The notes under the pieces were generated by a model, which saw only the letters and a program-made list of their open reading frames with translations, did not search any database and was not told the DNA's origin. From positions 1 to 64,000 of the forward strand of contig JAIXMX010000001.1 in the NCBI GenBank assembly GCA_020328155.1: a DNA stretch of 64,000 nt, read 5' to 3'. This document shows positions 47,258-58,745 of the stretch, in pieces. Position 1 is the stretch's first letter, and the number at the start of each line of letters is the position of its first letter. Source of the stretch: Candidatus Endomicrobiellum agilis (GTDB lineage Bacteria > Elusimicrobiota > Endomicrobiia > Endomicrobiales > Endomicrobiaceae). The position numbers and the translations under genes were made by a program.

Positions 47258-49726
47258 ATGAAAAAACTATCCAAAATTGATGAAATATTGAATGTTGTGA
47301 AAAAACCTGCAAGGTACATAAACGGTGAGTTAAATTCACATTCTGCCGATATGCTTGCGGATTTTTCGATAGTCTTGTGTTTTCCTGATATTTATGAAGT
47401 CGGCGCTTCCAACCTTGGGCTTGAAATTCTTTACCATTTAATTAATGAAAAAAAAATTGCCCGTTGCGAAAGGGTATTTGCTCCGGATGTCGATTTAGAG
47501 CTACTTTTGAGAAAAATGGGAATTAATCTTTTCTCGTTAGAATCCGGCAGTGATTTAAAGAGTTTTGATATTTTGGGTTTTACAATTCAGTGCGAACTTG
47601 TTGTGACAAACATAGTCAATATTCTTGACTTATCTGGCATTTCCATATTTTCAAAAGACAGAAAAAACAACGAGCCTTTGATAATTGCCGGCGGACCTGC
47701 TTTAACTAATCCGGAACCTTTCTGCGATTTTTTTGATATGTTTGTTTTAGGCGACGGCGAAGAAGCGATTGAGGATATAATAAACATATGTAAAGAATCC
47801 AAGAAAGCTGGATTTTCAAGATTAGAAATCATAAAAAAATTGTCGAAATTGGATGGCGTATATGTGCCGTCATTCTATAGTGTCAAATATAATGATGACA
47901 ATACGATAAAATCTGTAACTCCCATCTCGGAAGATGTAAAGCCTGTTGTTGGGAAAAGAGTTTTAAATCTTGAAAATGCATACTTTCCGGAAAAGAAAAT
48001 AGTTCCTTTTGTAAAAACCGTACACGACAGGCTAAATATTGAAGTTGCAAGAGGATGTCCTGGACAGTGTCGCTTCTGTCAGGCATCAAAATATTACCGC
48101 CCGTGGAGGCAGAGACCGCTTCAGAAGTTGCTATATCTTATAGAGAAAGGTTTGCAGGCTACAGGTTTTGAAGAAGTTGTCTTTTCATCTCTTTCATGCA
48201 GTGATTATAAAAATTTAGACGAGTTGCTAATAAAGACAAACGATTTGTACGGCAGGTCAAATCTTAGTATTTCGCTGCCGTCTTTAAGATGCAACGAACA
48301 TTCCCTTAAAGTGGCTCAATATATCAATAGAAACAAAAAACCTACGCTTACTTTTGCGCCTGAAGCAGGCACAGACAGAATGCGTAATGTAATAGGCAAG
48401 TATATTTCCGAAAAACAGATAGTTGAAACATTGCTTGCCGCAAACGCTATGGGCTGGAGTATGATAAAACTTTATTTTATGATAGGTCTCCCAACTGAAA
48501 CTAATGAGGATATAGCAGGTATAGAGCGTCTTGTAAAGCTTGTCAGAAAAAAAGCGAATGGTTTAAATTTTAATATTACTGTCTCGCCTTTTGTTCCGAA
48601 AGCCCAGACAGCATTTCAATGGACGCCGATGGCGGATGCGGACGAAATAAAGCGGAAAATTACGCTTTTAAATAAACTTCTTCCGGCAAATGTGAAAGCG
48701 CATAATCATAGAGCGAGTATTTTAGAAGCTTTAATTGCAAAAGGTGACAGGCGACTTTCATCTGTAATTTATAAGGCGTGGCAGAAAGGCGCGAGATTTG
48801 ACCAATGGGCTGATAAATTTGTCGGCGGCATATGGGATAAGGCTTTCGCTGAAAGCGGGATTAATATAAATTTTTATGTGTATAGGAATATAGGATATGG
48901 CGAGATCCTGCCGTGGGAGCATTTAAATTTCGGTGTGTCAAAAGAAGCGTTATATGCAGAGTATATCAGAGGCATAAACGAAACTGCCGATGTTGCGGAA
49001 AGACAATCTAATAAAGTGCAGCGTGTCCTGCCTGAAATTTATGAAAAGCATAAAATTTCAGCTACTACTGCGCCTGTTATGCGTTTAAGGCTTCGTTTTT
49101 CAAAAAAAGGAAAGGTCAGGTTTATATCTCATTTAGAACAGGTAGAAATGTTTCGCAGAGCCGCAAGGCGTTCCTGTCTTCCCATAGCGTTTACTGCAGG
49201 CTTTAGTCCTCAAATTAAATCGTCTTATGGACCGCCGCTTTCTATAGGTCAGGAAAGTTCGAGTGAATATATGGAATTATATTTTACGCAGAAAGTAAGT
49301 GTTGAAAATGTAAGACTGAAATTTTCAAAAGCGTTGCCGGAAGGGTTTAAAATACTTGATGTAAAAAAAGTGCCTTTAAATTTTCCGTCTATAGATATTT
49401 TATCAAACGTTTCAGAATATGAGATAAAAAATGCGGATATCGCTCAAGAACAAATTGATAAATTTTTATTTCAGGATTTGATTGCGGTAGAGAAAATAAA
49501 AATGGGAAAAACTGTTGAAGTCGATGCTAAACCTTTAATAAGATCTTTTAAAAATGAAAACGGCATTTTAAAATTACAGCTTCGTTTTGGCGGCGGTAGA
49601 TACGTGAAGCCTGAAGCGATTTTAAAAAAACTATTGGGAGATCAATATAATTATGGCAAAATATACGCTATTGAAAGAACTAATCTATATATTGAAACAA
49701 AAAACGGGAAAATATATGAACCGTAA
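47258..49726 (+). CDS. B12-binding-type radical SAM protein fused to DUF2344
   Basis: Start ATG 47258 (MKKLSKIDEIL) is preferred over 47216, which adds 14 unrelated residues. The 822-residue protein has an N-terminal B12-binding-like domain (FPDIYEVGASNLGLEILYHL; IIAGGPA and LGDGEEAIEDI) and a radical SAM domain with CxxxCxxC in ARGCPGQCRFCQA (about residue 266), then FAPEAGTDRMRNVIGK and IKLYFMIGLPTE. A C-terminal DUF2344 domain (RLRFSKKGKVRFISHLEQVE) completes it. Such fusions are widespread, often beside rne/rng and rplU-rpmA; the substrate is unknown. Confidence 0.85.
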   Translation: MKKLSKIDEILNVVKKPARYINGELNSHSADMLADFSIVLCFPDIYEVGASNLGLEILYHLINEKKIARCERVFAPDVDLELLLRKMGINLFSLESGSDLKSFDILGFTIQCELVVTNIVNILDLSGISIFSKDRKNNEPLIIAGGPALTNPEPFCDFFDMFVLGDGEEAIEDIINICKESKKAGFSRLEIIKKLSKLDGVYVPSFYSVKYNDDNTIKSVTPISEDVKPVVGKRVLNLENAYFPEKKIVPFVKTVHDRLNIEVARGCPGQCRFCQASKYYRPWRQRPLQKLLYLIEKGLQATGFEEVVFSSLSCSDYKNLDELLIKTNDLYGRSNLSISLPSLRCNEHSLKVAQYINRNKKPTLTFAPEAGTDRMRNVIGKYISEKQIVETLLAANAMGWSMIKLYFMIGLPTETNEDIAGIERLVKLVRKKANGLNFNITVSPFVPKAQTAFQWTPMADADEIKRKITLLNKLLPANVKAHNHRASILEALIAKGDRRLSSVIYKAWQKGARFDQWADKFVGGIWDKAFAESGININFYVYRNIGYGEILPWEHLNFGVSKEALYAEYIRGINETADVAERQSNKVQRVLPEIYEKHKISATTAPVMRLRLRFSKKGKVRFISHLEQVEMFRRAARRSCLPIAFTAGFSPQIKSSYGPPLSIGQESSSEYMELYFTQKVSVENVRLKFSKALPEGFKILDVKKVPLNFPSIDILSNVSEYEIKNADIAQEQIDKFLFQDLIAVEKIKMGKTVEVDAKPLIRSFKNENGILKLQLRFGGGRYVKPEAILKKLLGDQYNYGKIYAIERTNLYIETKNGKIYEP

Positions 49727-50351
49727 AATATCAAATTTATGGCTTTATGCGTTATTCTTTGTTTAATCTCGTTTCTGCGCGACAAGTTGTAAAAATACAC
49801 CTTTTCTATTGCAGAGATAGTATTATAAGAGCATTTCACCGGTAAGAAAATTTATCCCGCCGCTTATGAGAAATTTCTCAATGTTACAAACAATCTCAAT
49901 TTTTTTCATTTTTTTAATTCTGCTTGTGCTACGAAAAGCTTAGAAAAGACAAAACAACGTGATGGTATGATATAGTCTCAAAACCCGCTATCTTTTCCTC
50001 TGTCAATTTAATTTATGCAGGATATAATAATCATTTACGCCTGTCCTGCTCGCATTTTAAATCATACATAAGATGCCGATATTTGTGAAATCGATAAAAT
50101 ACCTGATAAGGTCATTTTAATTTAAGCATGCTATGCATTTTCTATGGTTTATTTAATAGCTATAATCTATTTATACTTTGCGAGTAACTTTAATGCTGCA
50201 TGTTGACTTTTACTGTTTATAGCTTATTATCATAAGCATATAAACTCTTACAAAGTAACCATAATATGTGTATATATTTGCTTACTTTTGGCATTTGCTT
50301 TTAGTAAAATTATTGCGAGCTTCGCTAATTGAAGGATTTTATTGTTTGCTC
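49727..50351. other. 625-nt gap without a readable gene
   Basis: AT-rich spacer between the radical SAM gene and the end of the type III res gene. Frames on both strands are short and stop-rich, and I see no repeat or RNA gene. Confidence 0.5.
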
Positions 50352-53119
50352 CTAGTAGGGGTTCTCTAGAAAAGAAAAATCTTCATAAGTATACCAATAT
50401 TTCTTATATTTTTCTCCTATGGAACTGATATCATCATTATAAAATCTTAAATCAAATTTAATATTTAGTCCTTTATATGGGGGAATGTTGGAATTGAGGA
50501 GCAATTCTTTAAAATCGTCAATCTTGTTCTCATAATCGGTATGACTTGTTCCTTTAGGATCTATGAAGATAATTTTGTAATCGTTTTCTTTTTTAACCCA
50601 AAAGATAAAATCGGGAAAAAAGTTTCTGTATCTGTTATCTTTTCTGTAGAAATACGGTACTCCAATTTTGTCCAAAGTTTCATCTCTGCTGATACGCTTT
50701 CTCGATTTATATATTTCTCAAGAGCCTTAATAAATTTCACTTCGCTCTCATTTACTATTATATGGTTTATATAATCCATTTTCTCTGTTCTTGAATAAAT
50801 TAACGGCAAATAATAATGTTTCGCTATATTTTTTATTTTTAATTCTTTAAATTCAGCCTCATTCTTTTTGCCTGTTTTTACATTTTCAATTTCTGAGTTT
50901 AACAATTCAACATCTTCAGTTTCTAGATTAGATATTTTTATATGCTTAAAATGTATTATTTCGTCTTCAAGTTCTTTAAATCCGTAAAACGTTTTATTTT
51001 TTATATCGGTGTGAGAAATCAATTTGCCAAGCAAAAAATCCATATCATTGTAGGCATTATCCTCTTTTATTTGAAAAGAATTATCGTCATCAATTTGCTT
51101 AAGTAAAAGATTGAGATTTTCTAAAGATATATCGTGCTTTAGCAATAAAAGGTTTTTATTGAAATTTTTAATATATTTTCTAATGTTTTTTAATGTAGCC
51201 TTTGAAAGATTAAACTTTGCAAAATTCTCTCTTGTCGTTTCTTCCTTATATACGGGAATATATAATTCAAAAGGCTTTTTGTTTTTAAGGATATCTTTTA
51301 ACTCTTTGTCTTTTGTTTTCTGCTCTTTAATTGTTTCAACAATACTAATTATAGAATCTTTATCGGTTGCAAAAATAAATAGTGTTTCTAAAAGTATATT
51401 TTTATTATTATCATTTTCGGGTAATCTCTTTCTTTTGCCTTTTTCAGGCTCTATTCTAACGCCTCGTCCTATGCTTTGTAAAACAAACTTTTTAGCCTTT
51501 TTTCCGCCGATGTTTATCATATTTATTACATTCGGTCTATTACTATCCCAACCCTCATAAAAACTGCGACTTCCGAGCAAAAGATTTATGTCCTCATTTT
51601 CATTTATCCCTTGAAATATAGTCTTTTTTTCAGGAGAGGTTACACATTGATAATTATCGCCCAATTTTTCCCTTTGAAATTTTTTAGCATCGCCTATTTT
51701 AATAAGCGCAAACGGTTTATCTGTTGTTTGTAATTTTAATACTATTTCTTTTTCCTGTTCGCCTTCCAAAAGTTCAAATTTGCCGTGCTTCTTAGCATTA
51801 AAAATATTTTCTAACAAATCTTTAAGAGTAATTTTGTCAAATAGCTCTATATCAAAAGAAAGTTCTTCTTGTCCCAATATATATTTTTTATTGTTTAATA
51901 ATTCCTGTTCAAACTCGTCTTTTGCATTATCAAAAATTTGAGGTTCGATATTGCCGATTGCTATCTCTTCTATTTTCTTAAAAAATAAAAGTAAGTCAGA
52001 ATCGTCTGTATTTATTGAATTTACCAGAGTTATAAGCATAGGATTGTGGTAATATCCTTGTTTTTTTGATTTCTTAATTAAAGTAAAAGCAAGTAAAGAT
52101 TTTAAGACTTGTTTTTGTTTTTCTATTTCGCTTAATTCATCTGATTCGCTTGTAAGATTAAAATAAGTATGGCTTAAATATAAGTTTTTTCCGTATCCTT
52201 GCGAAATAAATTTTTCAAGATTAAAATTAAAGCAAGTAGTCGAATAGTCGATGTCTTCTGTGAAAGTTGCAGAGAAATTGAATAAAAATCCGTTTCTTGA
52301 TAGAACAGAAACATAATTTTGCATTGAAGAATTTTCTTTTTCACCGCGATGCGCTTCGTCCAAAAATATATACCAATTTCCTTTGTTATCGTAATTTCTG
52401 TAATCCAAAATGCTTTCCTTGCATTCATCTCTTAACAAATCGCTTCTATAATAATAAACCTTTGTGAAACAGTCATAATTAAAACTCTGTTTATCATCCT
52501 CATAGTTTATGAGATTTATAAGTTCAATTTTTCTTTCTCTGCTTTTGTTGAATCCTTCTATTTCTATTTTAAACTGTTTTATCAAGTCTTCTCTCGGAAG
52601 CAGTAGCATTATTTCTTTTTTTGGGATAAGACTTTGTTTCTGTAAATGATCTAAAAGTTCAATAGTTTTTATCAAAACAATACTTTTTCCAGAACCTGTC
52701 GACATCCAAAAACTCGCCCTGTTTAAAAAAGCGGCGTCTGTAACGTATTCTTCAGCTCCTTCTCCTAAAACTTTATAATCTTTTGAATAGTTTTGAAAAA
52801 ACTTAAATCTACTGCTTACATTGCCTATGCTTTTATCTTTTTTATTGTTTGTAAATTTATATATAGCAAAAGCTTTGTCTTTAAGTCCGTTTTCTTTATA
52901 TTTTATATGAAGAGTTTGTTTATCAGGATTTGCATTGCCGTTTTGAAAAGTTTTAAAAGATAAATAAAGCGCTTTTGTTATATTTTTAAGTGCTTCTTTT
53001 TGATATGGAAAATCATTTAAATTTTTATTTTCAGAAAAGCAAGAAATACTCGGAAATCGCCAATTATTCAATTGGTCATAATCTATTTGCTCTAAAATCT
53101 TTTCAAGAATGCTTTTCAT
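50352..53119 (-). pseudogene. res: type III restriction enzyme Res subunit, frameshifted before the nuclease domain
   Basis: Res is the helicase-nuclease of a type III restriction system. The main frame (53119 to 50561, 852 codons) has Walker A MSTGSGKS (about residue 140), the DEAH box IFLDEAHRGEKE (about 252) and motif VI QSIGRGVRIEP. Near 50685 the family reading moves to another frame: DETLDKIGVPYFYRKDNRYR, then FFPDFIFW and IIFIDPKG, which form the PD...DxK endonuclease site, ending at 50352. As read, the main protein lacks its nuclease and ends in an unrelated tail. It could be a broken gene or a recoded one. Confidence 0.82.
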
Positions 53120-53137
53120 TATTTTTCTCTGGTCATA

Positions 53138-55384
53138 TTATTTATGATCTTTTACTGCTTCGACTAACGAGTCATAGTGCGTTTTGTCGTTTTCTTTTAC
53201 GGCTTCTATTATAATATTAACGATATAAGCACATTCGGATAAATCAAGAAATGCTATTAAGTTAATTGAACCATGACTATGACTATTCATAAATTTTTTT
53301 ACTCTTTCACACTTAATCTTGTCAGGAATCAAAATTTTGATACTTTCCATAATATTTTTATGAGACAAATGTTTAAATTTCAAATATGTCTCAACAAACC
53401 TTCTTAAGACATTAGGCAAGTAATATAAATATTTAAAAGTATCTTTTGGCTCGTTATGAAATTCATTTATCAATGAGAATAAATAAACATATTCAGACTT
53501 ATATTTCTTAATCAGACCATCGCTTTCAGTTAATTTAGATTCGTCAAGATATGAATTTTTTATTCTTTTTATTAAATAATAACTTTGCATTTCTTTTTTG
53601 AATTGTTTTTCATTAAACCAATCGCAAACTAAACTATAAAATTCAATATTATGAGTTGAGATAAATAACTGCTTGCACTTGCATTCGCCAATATATTCAT
53701 TTTTATTGTCTTGCGGATCTCTTTTGCACTCATAAAACATATTTTTTATAAAAGAATAAATATTGAATAAATGATTTGAATCCAAACTTGAGACCGGGTC
53801 GTCAATATAAACTATTGTATCAGCTATATTGTTATCTTGTTCTTCAAGTTTCGCCGCAAAATAGGCAAATGAAATTGCTGTTTTCTCTCCTTCGCTTAAA
53901 TTCTTTGCTGTTTCTGTTCCACGAACCAACTTAAATTTTTTATCATCTGTTGCTTCAATCTTAATATCGTCTTTTTCAAAAAATATTTTTAAGTATTCAT
54001 TTACTTTTTCAGCGCCTTTAGTGCTTTCATCTAACTGTTCTTTTATTTTACTGATTTCTTTTTTTTGTATTGCTATATCTTTCTCAATATTTGTTTGTTC
54101 ATTTTCTAACTGCGTCTGCCTTTCAGAGTACTTTTCATCCTTTTCAAACTCTGCTGCAAAATGCTTTTTCAATTTTTCAATTGCGGCGTCTTTCTCTCTT
54201 TCAAAATTATCTGTTCTATCATTATTTTTGCTTATGATAGCGTTGAAGTCTGCTAAAGCTTTTTCTAATTCCTTTGTGTTATTTACAAACTGAGTAACTT
54301 CTAATTTATCAAAAGGTTTTTCTTGCTTTGTTTTCAAATTGCCAATTAATGAATCTACGGCATTGTTAAAATTGCGAATTTCTTTTTCAAGAACAGGTTT
54401 GGCTTGTTTAAATTCTGGGCGAATATCTGTGTAAAAAGCAATTTCTATTTGCAAAGGATTTAAATTTATTTTAAAGGCATTTAACTCTTTCAACAGTTTT
54501 TCGATATCGTCTTTTAACAGCTCATAATCTTTAGAAAAGTATTCATTTAATTTAGGCAGTAAATCTATCGGCAGCGGATTGCCGCAAAATTCGCAAACTG
54601 TTTTATTCTCATGTAATTTTTTGCCTGTTTCTACCCAATTGCTAATTTGTGGATTTTTAAGTAACTTCTCAATTTTTTTAGAAACTGCCTGCCGGTGTAA
54701 TTTTTCTTCAACTTTTTCTTTTAGTATTTCCAGATTTTCAATATCAATATTAAATGTTATTTGGTCAATACGTGGTTTTTGTTCTGTTGATAACGCTTGT
54801 GTTTTATGTTTATCAATATCATCTGGAATTAAAATATATTTATCAAGATCATTTTTTATCTTTTCAATAGTTCGTTTTAATTTATCTATGTTAAAACTTC
54901 TTCCTAAATTTAGTATATTTGTAATTTCTCTTGCTTTATCTGTAGCCGCTTTATTTTTTTGTTTCTGTTCTTTTTGTAGTTTTTCAAGTTCTTCTTTATC
55001 TTTTGCTGATATTTCTTCTTTTTCTCTTAACTCTGTTTGTAGTTTAATATTTTCTTCGCCTAATATAAGTATAGGTTCAATATTTTCTGCATCCCATTTT
55101 AGGTTTTCTTTTATGAAATCAGAATTGAAAACGCGAATATTTGGTTTTGTTAAAAAATTATTATCGTACTTTGTCTCTGGTGTTTCGAGTTCAAATTCTG
55201 CGGATGGGTAATCAGGATGCTTTTCGCCTTTTTCTAAACATCTAAACACTCTTGAAAGCATAGTTTTGCCTGAATAGTTCCAGCCGTAAATAAGATTAAA
55301 TTCCTTAAATTCCGGGATTGTGACATCATTTTCAAAGTTTTTAAAAACCCCGAAATTTTTTATTTTGTTTATTTTAGTGATCAT
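53138..55384 (-). CDS. rloC: RloC/PrrC-like AAA ATPase, candidate anticodon nuclease
   Basis: The 748-residue protein is an ABC-type ATPase with internal coiled-coils. The P-loop is GWNYSGKTML (about residue 35), the signature NLSEGEKTAISFAYFAAKL, and Walker B/D-loop VYIDDPVSSLDSNHLF. A CEFC motif (about 263-266) inside the coiled-coil resembles the zinc hook of RloC. The C-terminal domain has LRRFVETYLKF (R661, E665) and NSHSHG (H702/H704), matching the R-x3-E...H triad of PrrC/RloC anticodon nucleases. Such enzymes cleave tRNA when restriction is breached. It lies between mod and res with 18- and 24-nt gaps, as one operon. Confidence 0.75.
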   Translation of the reverse strand: MITKINKIKNFGVFKNFENDVTIPEFKEFNLIYGWNYSGKTMLSRVFRCLEKGEKHPDYPSAEFELETPETKYDNNFLTKPNIRVFNSDFIKENLKWDAENIEPILILGEENIKLQTELREKEEISAKDKEELEKLQKEQKQKNKAATDKAREITNILNLGRSFNIDKLKRTIEKIKNDLDKYILIPDDIDKHKTQALSTEQKPRIDQITFNIDIENLEILKEKVEEKLHRQAVSKKIEKLLKNPQISNWVETGKKLHENKTVCEFCGNPLPIDLLPKLNEYFSKDYELLKDDIEKLLKELNAFKINLNPLQIEIAFYTDIRPEFKQAKPVLEKEIRNFNNAVDSLIGNLKTKQEKPFDKLEVTQFVNNTKELEKALADFNAIISKNNDRTDNFEREKDAAIEKLKKHFAAEFEKDEKYSERQTQLENEQTNIEKDIAIQKKEISKIKEQLDESTKGAEKVNEYLKIFFEKDDIKIEATDDKKFKLVRGTETAKNLSEGEKTAISFAYFAAKLEEQDNNIADTIVYIDDPVSSLDSNHLFNIYSFIKNMFYECKRDPQDNKNEYIGECKCKQLFISTHNIEFYSLVCDWFNEKQFKKEMQSYYLIKRIKNSYLDESKLTESDGLIKKYKSEYVYLFSLINEFHNEPKDTFKYLYYLPNVLRRFVETYLKFKHLSHKNIMESIKILIPDKIKCERVKKFMNSHSHGSINLIAFLDLSECAYIVNIIIEAVKENDKTHYDSLVEAVKDHK

Positions 55385-55408
55385 TGCTTTTTAGATTTCC
55401 TATATTTA

Positions 55409-58003
55409 CTATTTGCCCCACCAAAGTAAAGGTTTTAACAGTCTTATGAATTCAATCTTTTCAGAATTCGCCATATTTTTGTAATCAGTTTTTATCTCTT
55501 TGCTTTCGCCGTCTAATAATACGCCTGTTTTAGTTATTCTCTTTATAGGTAATCCCTTAAGATTAGATATTGTTTTTGCGAAATCTATGTCTTTGTATAG
55601 TTTGTCAAAATCAACTTCCAAAATTTCGTTTTCTGCGCTTAATACATCGGCAAATTTTTGGTCTGCTTTAAAAATATAAGTTTCAAACGGATTTTTATTA
55701 TCCCACAGATTGGATGGAGTATTATTTGAATACTTCATATTTCTTAGAGTATTTTCGTATTGTTCTAAAGAGTAATACTTAAAAAATTGAGAAACTCCTT
55801 TACCTTTTTCCCTTATTCCATTTTTCCAACAATCAGAAAAAATAATTTTCTTTATTCTCGGAATGATAATAGTATCAATGTGTGCGTCTAATTCAATAAT
55901 AATATATTTTCTATCACCATCGTCTTCTTTATTTGCGTTTATTATAGCCTCTGCTGTAGTTCCAGAGCCGCCAAAATAATCTAAATAAATTCCAGTAGGG
56001 TTAAACATTGAAAGGAATTGCTTTATTGTATTTATACTTTTAGGAGTTTCGAACTTACTGTGTCCTAAAATGTCTTTTAGATATGAACTTCCATATTGGG
56101 GATTTGAGAATATAACATCGTCCCATAGGGTTTTTGGTATTTCTACATCAAAAGATGGCGTATAAATAATATTATTTTTGACAATATAAGTTTCTTTCTC
56201 TTCTTTTACTCTCTCAAATGTTCTATGCCAAACTACTTTTTCACCTCTCTGATTTATAGGTAAAACAAAAGAAAACCCTGACTTTTCATATTTATTTTTC
56301 AGATTTTCTACGAAGACGTCGTTAAAGCAGCGATATTCTCTGTTATAAATTTTGCTATATTCTTCATCTGTTATCATATATATTTTATTATCTTTAATGA
56401 GTATTGGATAATATCTATTTGGTCTTTCTTCTCTTTTCGAGTTTGTTCCGCCTCTTTTCAACGGAAAAGGCTTTTTTTCATTATTTTTTTTAACGGACAA
56501 TTTATCAATGCTTTCTAAATTCTTTGAGTGCAGTACATGGAATTCTATTGTTTTGGAAATTTTATCAGCGACTCTTCCTTGAGGATTGCATTTTGTTACA
56601 ATGGTTGTGATGTAGTTATTTTTGCCGAATACATCATCCTGCAAAGCTGTTAAATATCTTAACTCAATATCGTCAATAGATGTTATATTTATTCCATTGT
56701 CTTTCAGTAACTTCTTAGATAACTCCATTCTATTATGAATAATAGTTAGCCATGATGAGTCCTTATAATTATTAATATATATTATGGGAGATGAATTTGT
56801 ATTGTAAGGCGGGTCGATATAAATACACTGTATTTTTTCTTTGTATTTTTCTTGTAAAGTATTAAGAGCCTGATAGTTCTCGCTGTGTATTAGCCTGCCG
56901 TCTAATGTTTCGTCTAAATTATCAAATAAGTCTAAAATATCTAATTCTAAATTTTTGAAATGTTTTGTGTCTATCGGCAAATATTTATGCGCTTCTGATC
57001 TTTCGGAAAAACTGAAACTATTGTCTATCATTCCTAACTCTCGCCATTCTTTTATCTGCTCTTTGAGGTTTGGATGTTCTGATAATTTGTTTATTATTTC
57101 ATTCGTTAGCTTATCAAGGGTTATAACATAACTGCTGTTTAATACAAATTTAGGCTTGTTCCAAATTCGGACAAGTTCATCCTCAAATTGCGCTATAAAA
57201 CTGATAATTTTTTTAGCAAATACTTTAATTGTTTTTAGTTGATTAAGCCTTTCTTGGTCAAATTTATTTTCTGTGCTTAATAAGATTTGATGTAAGTATA
57301 AATCTAACTGCTCGTTCAAAAACGCGTTGGCGTTTTTATTTATAAAGAAATCCACTTCCGATTGTTTTTTAAATACGGCAAAAGCTTTTTCTAGAACATC
57401 TTCTTTGATTTTAAGCTGTCTGCTTATTTCTGAAATCTTTGTCTTTTTGCCGCTTTCAGAGTAACTAACATTAAAAATGTAGGCTTTTTTGCCGTCTTTT
57501 TCTAGCGTTTTTTCAAAGTCAAAAAACAGATTTTTCTTTTCGTTATTTTGTTTGTTTTTAAGAGTTCCGACATTAAAACGAAAGTTATAAGTCAGCCCAT
57601 CTGATTCGTCCGGTATTTCCGCCGAAATATCTTGAAATAGGATATCACTTTTCACATAGTAAAGCATGCGGCTTTTCCAAAATAAGATTACGTCTTTATT
57701 GTCCGTGTATATCTGCTCATATACTCTTTGCCAATTATTCGTTTTTACAAAATAGACACTTCCGCTTTCAGAAAAGTATTTTTCAAAAAAAGAATACAGT
57801 TTGTCAAAAAATTCTTCTTTAAATGAGTCTTTAATAATACCGCTTTCTTCATTTACATCTTTTTTAAACTGATCAAGAATAAGTTTATAGTAAGAAGATT
57901 TTATTTTTAAGAGATTTATATATCCGCTGTCGCCTTCTATTTTTGCTCCTGTAAAAATATTCTCTAACGCCTGATAAAATTTCGTTTCATTAATATTTTG
58001 CAT
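55409..58003 (-). CDS. mod: type III restriction-modification methyltransferase (Mod)
   Basis: Mod recognises the target site and methylates adenine N6, guiding Res. The 864-residue protein is intact. Motif order is beta-class: catalytic DPPY in CIYIDPPYNT (about residue 395), a long target-recognition region (about 460-650), then the SAM-binding LDYFGGSGTTAEAII (about 674). A long helical N-terminal region precedes. Start ATG 58003 follows GAGGAAAGTAG. It is the first gene of the mod-rloC-res operon on the minus strand. Confidence 0.9.
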   Translation of the reverse strand: MQNINETKFYQALENIFTGAKIEGDSGYINLLKIKSSYYKLILDQFKKDVNEESGIIKDSFKEEFFDKLYSFFEKYFSESGSVYFVKTNNWQRVYEQIYTDNKDVILFWKSRMLYYVKSDILFQDISAEIPDESDGLTYNFRFNVGTLKNKQNNEKKNLFFDFEKTLEKDGKKAYIFNVSYSESGKKTKISEISRQLKIKEDVLEKAFAVFKKQSEVDFFINKNANAFLNEQLDLYLHQILLSTENKFDQERLNQLKTIKVFAKKIISFIAQFEDELVRIWNKPKFVLNSSYVITLDKLTNEIINKLSEHPNLKEQIKEWRELGMIDNSFSFSERSEAHKYLPIDTKHFKNLELDILDLFDNLDETLDGRLIHSENYQALNTLQEKYKEKIQCIYIDPPYNTNSSPIIYINNYKDSSWLTIIHNRMELSKKLLKDNGINITSIDDIELRYLTALQDDVFGKNNYITTIVTKCNPQGRVADKISKTIEFHVLHSKNLESIDKLSVKKNNEKKPFPLKRGGTNSKREERPNRYYPILIKDNKIYMITDEEYSKIYNREYRCFNDVFVENLKNKYEKSGFSFVLPINQRGEKVVWHRTFERVKEEKETYIVKNNIIYTPSFDVEIPKTLWDDVIFSNPQYGSSYLKDILGHSKFETPKSINTIKQFLSMFNPTGIYLDYFGGSGTTAEAIINANKEDDGDRKYIIIELDAHIDTIIIPRIKKIIFSDCWKNGIREKGKGVSQFFKYYSLEQYENTLRNMKYSNNTPSNLWDNKNPFETYIFKADQKFADVLSAENEILEVDFDKLYKDIDFAKTISNLKGLPIKRITKTGVLLDGESKEIKTDYKNMANSEKIEFIRLLKPLLWWGK

Positions 58004-58307
58004 CTACTTTCCTCAATTATATACAAAATCCTGACTATAACCCGCTCTAATAAAAATAATTAACGTTCTTTCAACTTTAAATTTGAGAAACTTCTTTTTA
58101 TTGTTTAATAATTCGTTTCAAAGAAAACTCTCCTGAAGGACTTATTTTACATCACTAATTCAAGAAAATAATAAACGAACCTACAATAATGTTGTTTTAC
58201 GTAAATTATGAGATATGAGTTCTTTGTGGAAATTAACAAAACCTATTCCTAACAACAAGCAATTGAACGAATGATAGAGGTATTTAAATCTATGTACTAT
58301 ATATTTT

Positions 58308-58367
58308 TTTATAATATTCTATAATTTTATTTTAAATTGAACAACTTAGATTATTTTTTGTTTTAAA
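58308..58367. repeat. direct repeat copy 1 (left of the toxin-antitoxin pair)
   Basis: It contains tttataatattctataattt and, 41 nt later, gattattttttgttttaaa. The same two blocks at the same spacing recur at 59667-59726. The surrounding 58004-58745 holds no gene. Confidence 0.75.
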
Positions 58368-58745
58368 AGATGTGCGCAGGAATGGTTATTTGAAAATTTA
58401 TTTTGACAATAGACAGACAAGCAATAATGTCAATGTAAAGAACATAAAAGGTATTGAACTCTGATAAAAGAACTGTATTTTTAAAATTATTGATTTAATT
58501 TTTTAATAAAGAGTATTTGTTAGTTTATTTTTGCTTGAGAACTGATAGTTCTTCCGTCAAAGATAACGGCTTGTTTGGATTGGCTGTTCTGAATGTGCGG
58601 AATTTTGACGCTAAGTAATAAGTGTTGTATAGAACCTTTCTCAATAAGCAAGCCAATTCTAGTTCGCTTAGAAAATGCACATAATAAAAGATGGACTATT
58701 TTAAATAATATTGTCCAAAGACAAAGATATATTAAGGATATTGAC

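Noticed and set aside
54579-55211. 210-residue plus-strand ORF inside the RloC-like gene
   Set aside because: It is the complementary strand of the coiled-coil coding region, rich in Ser/Phe as expected for a shadow frame.
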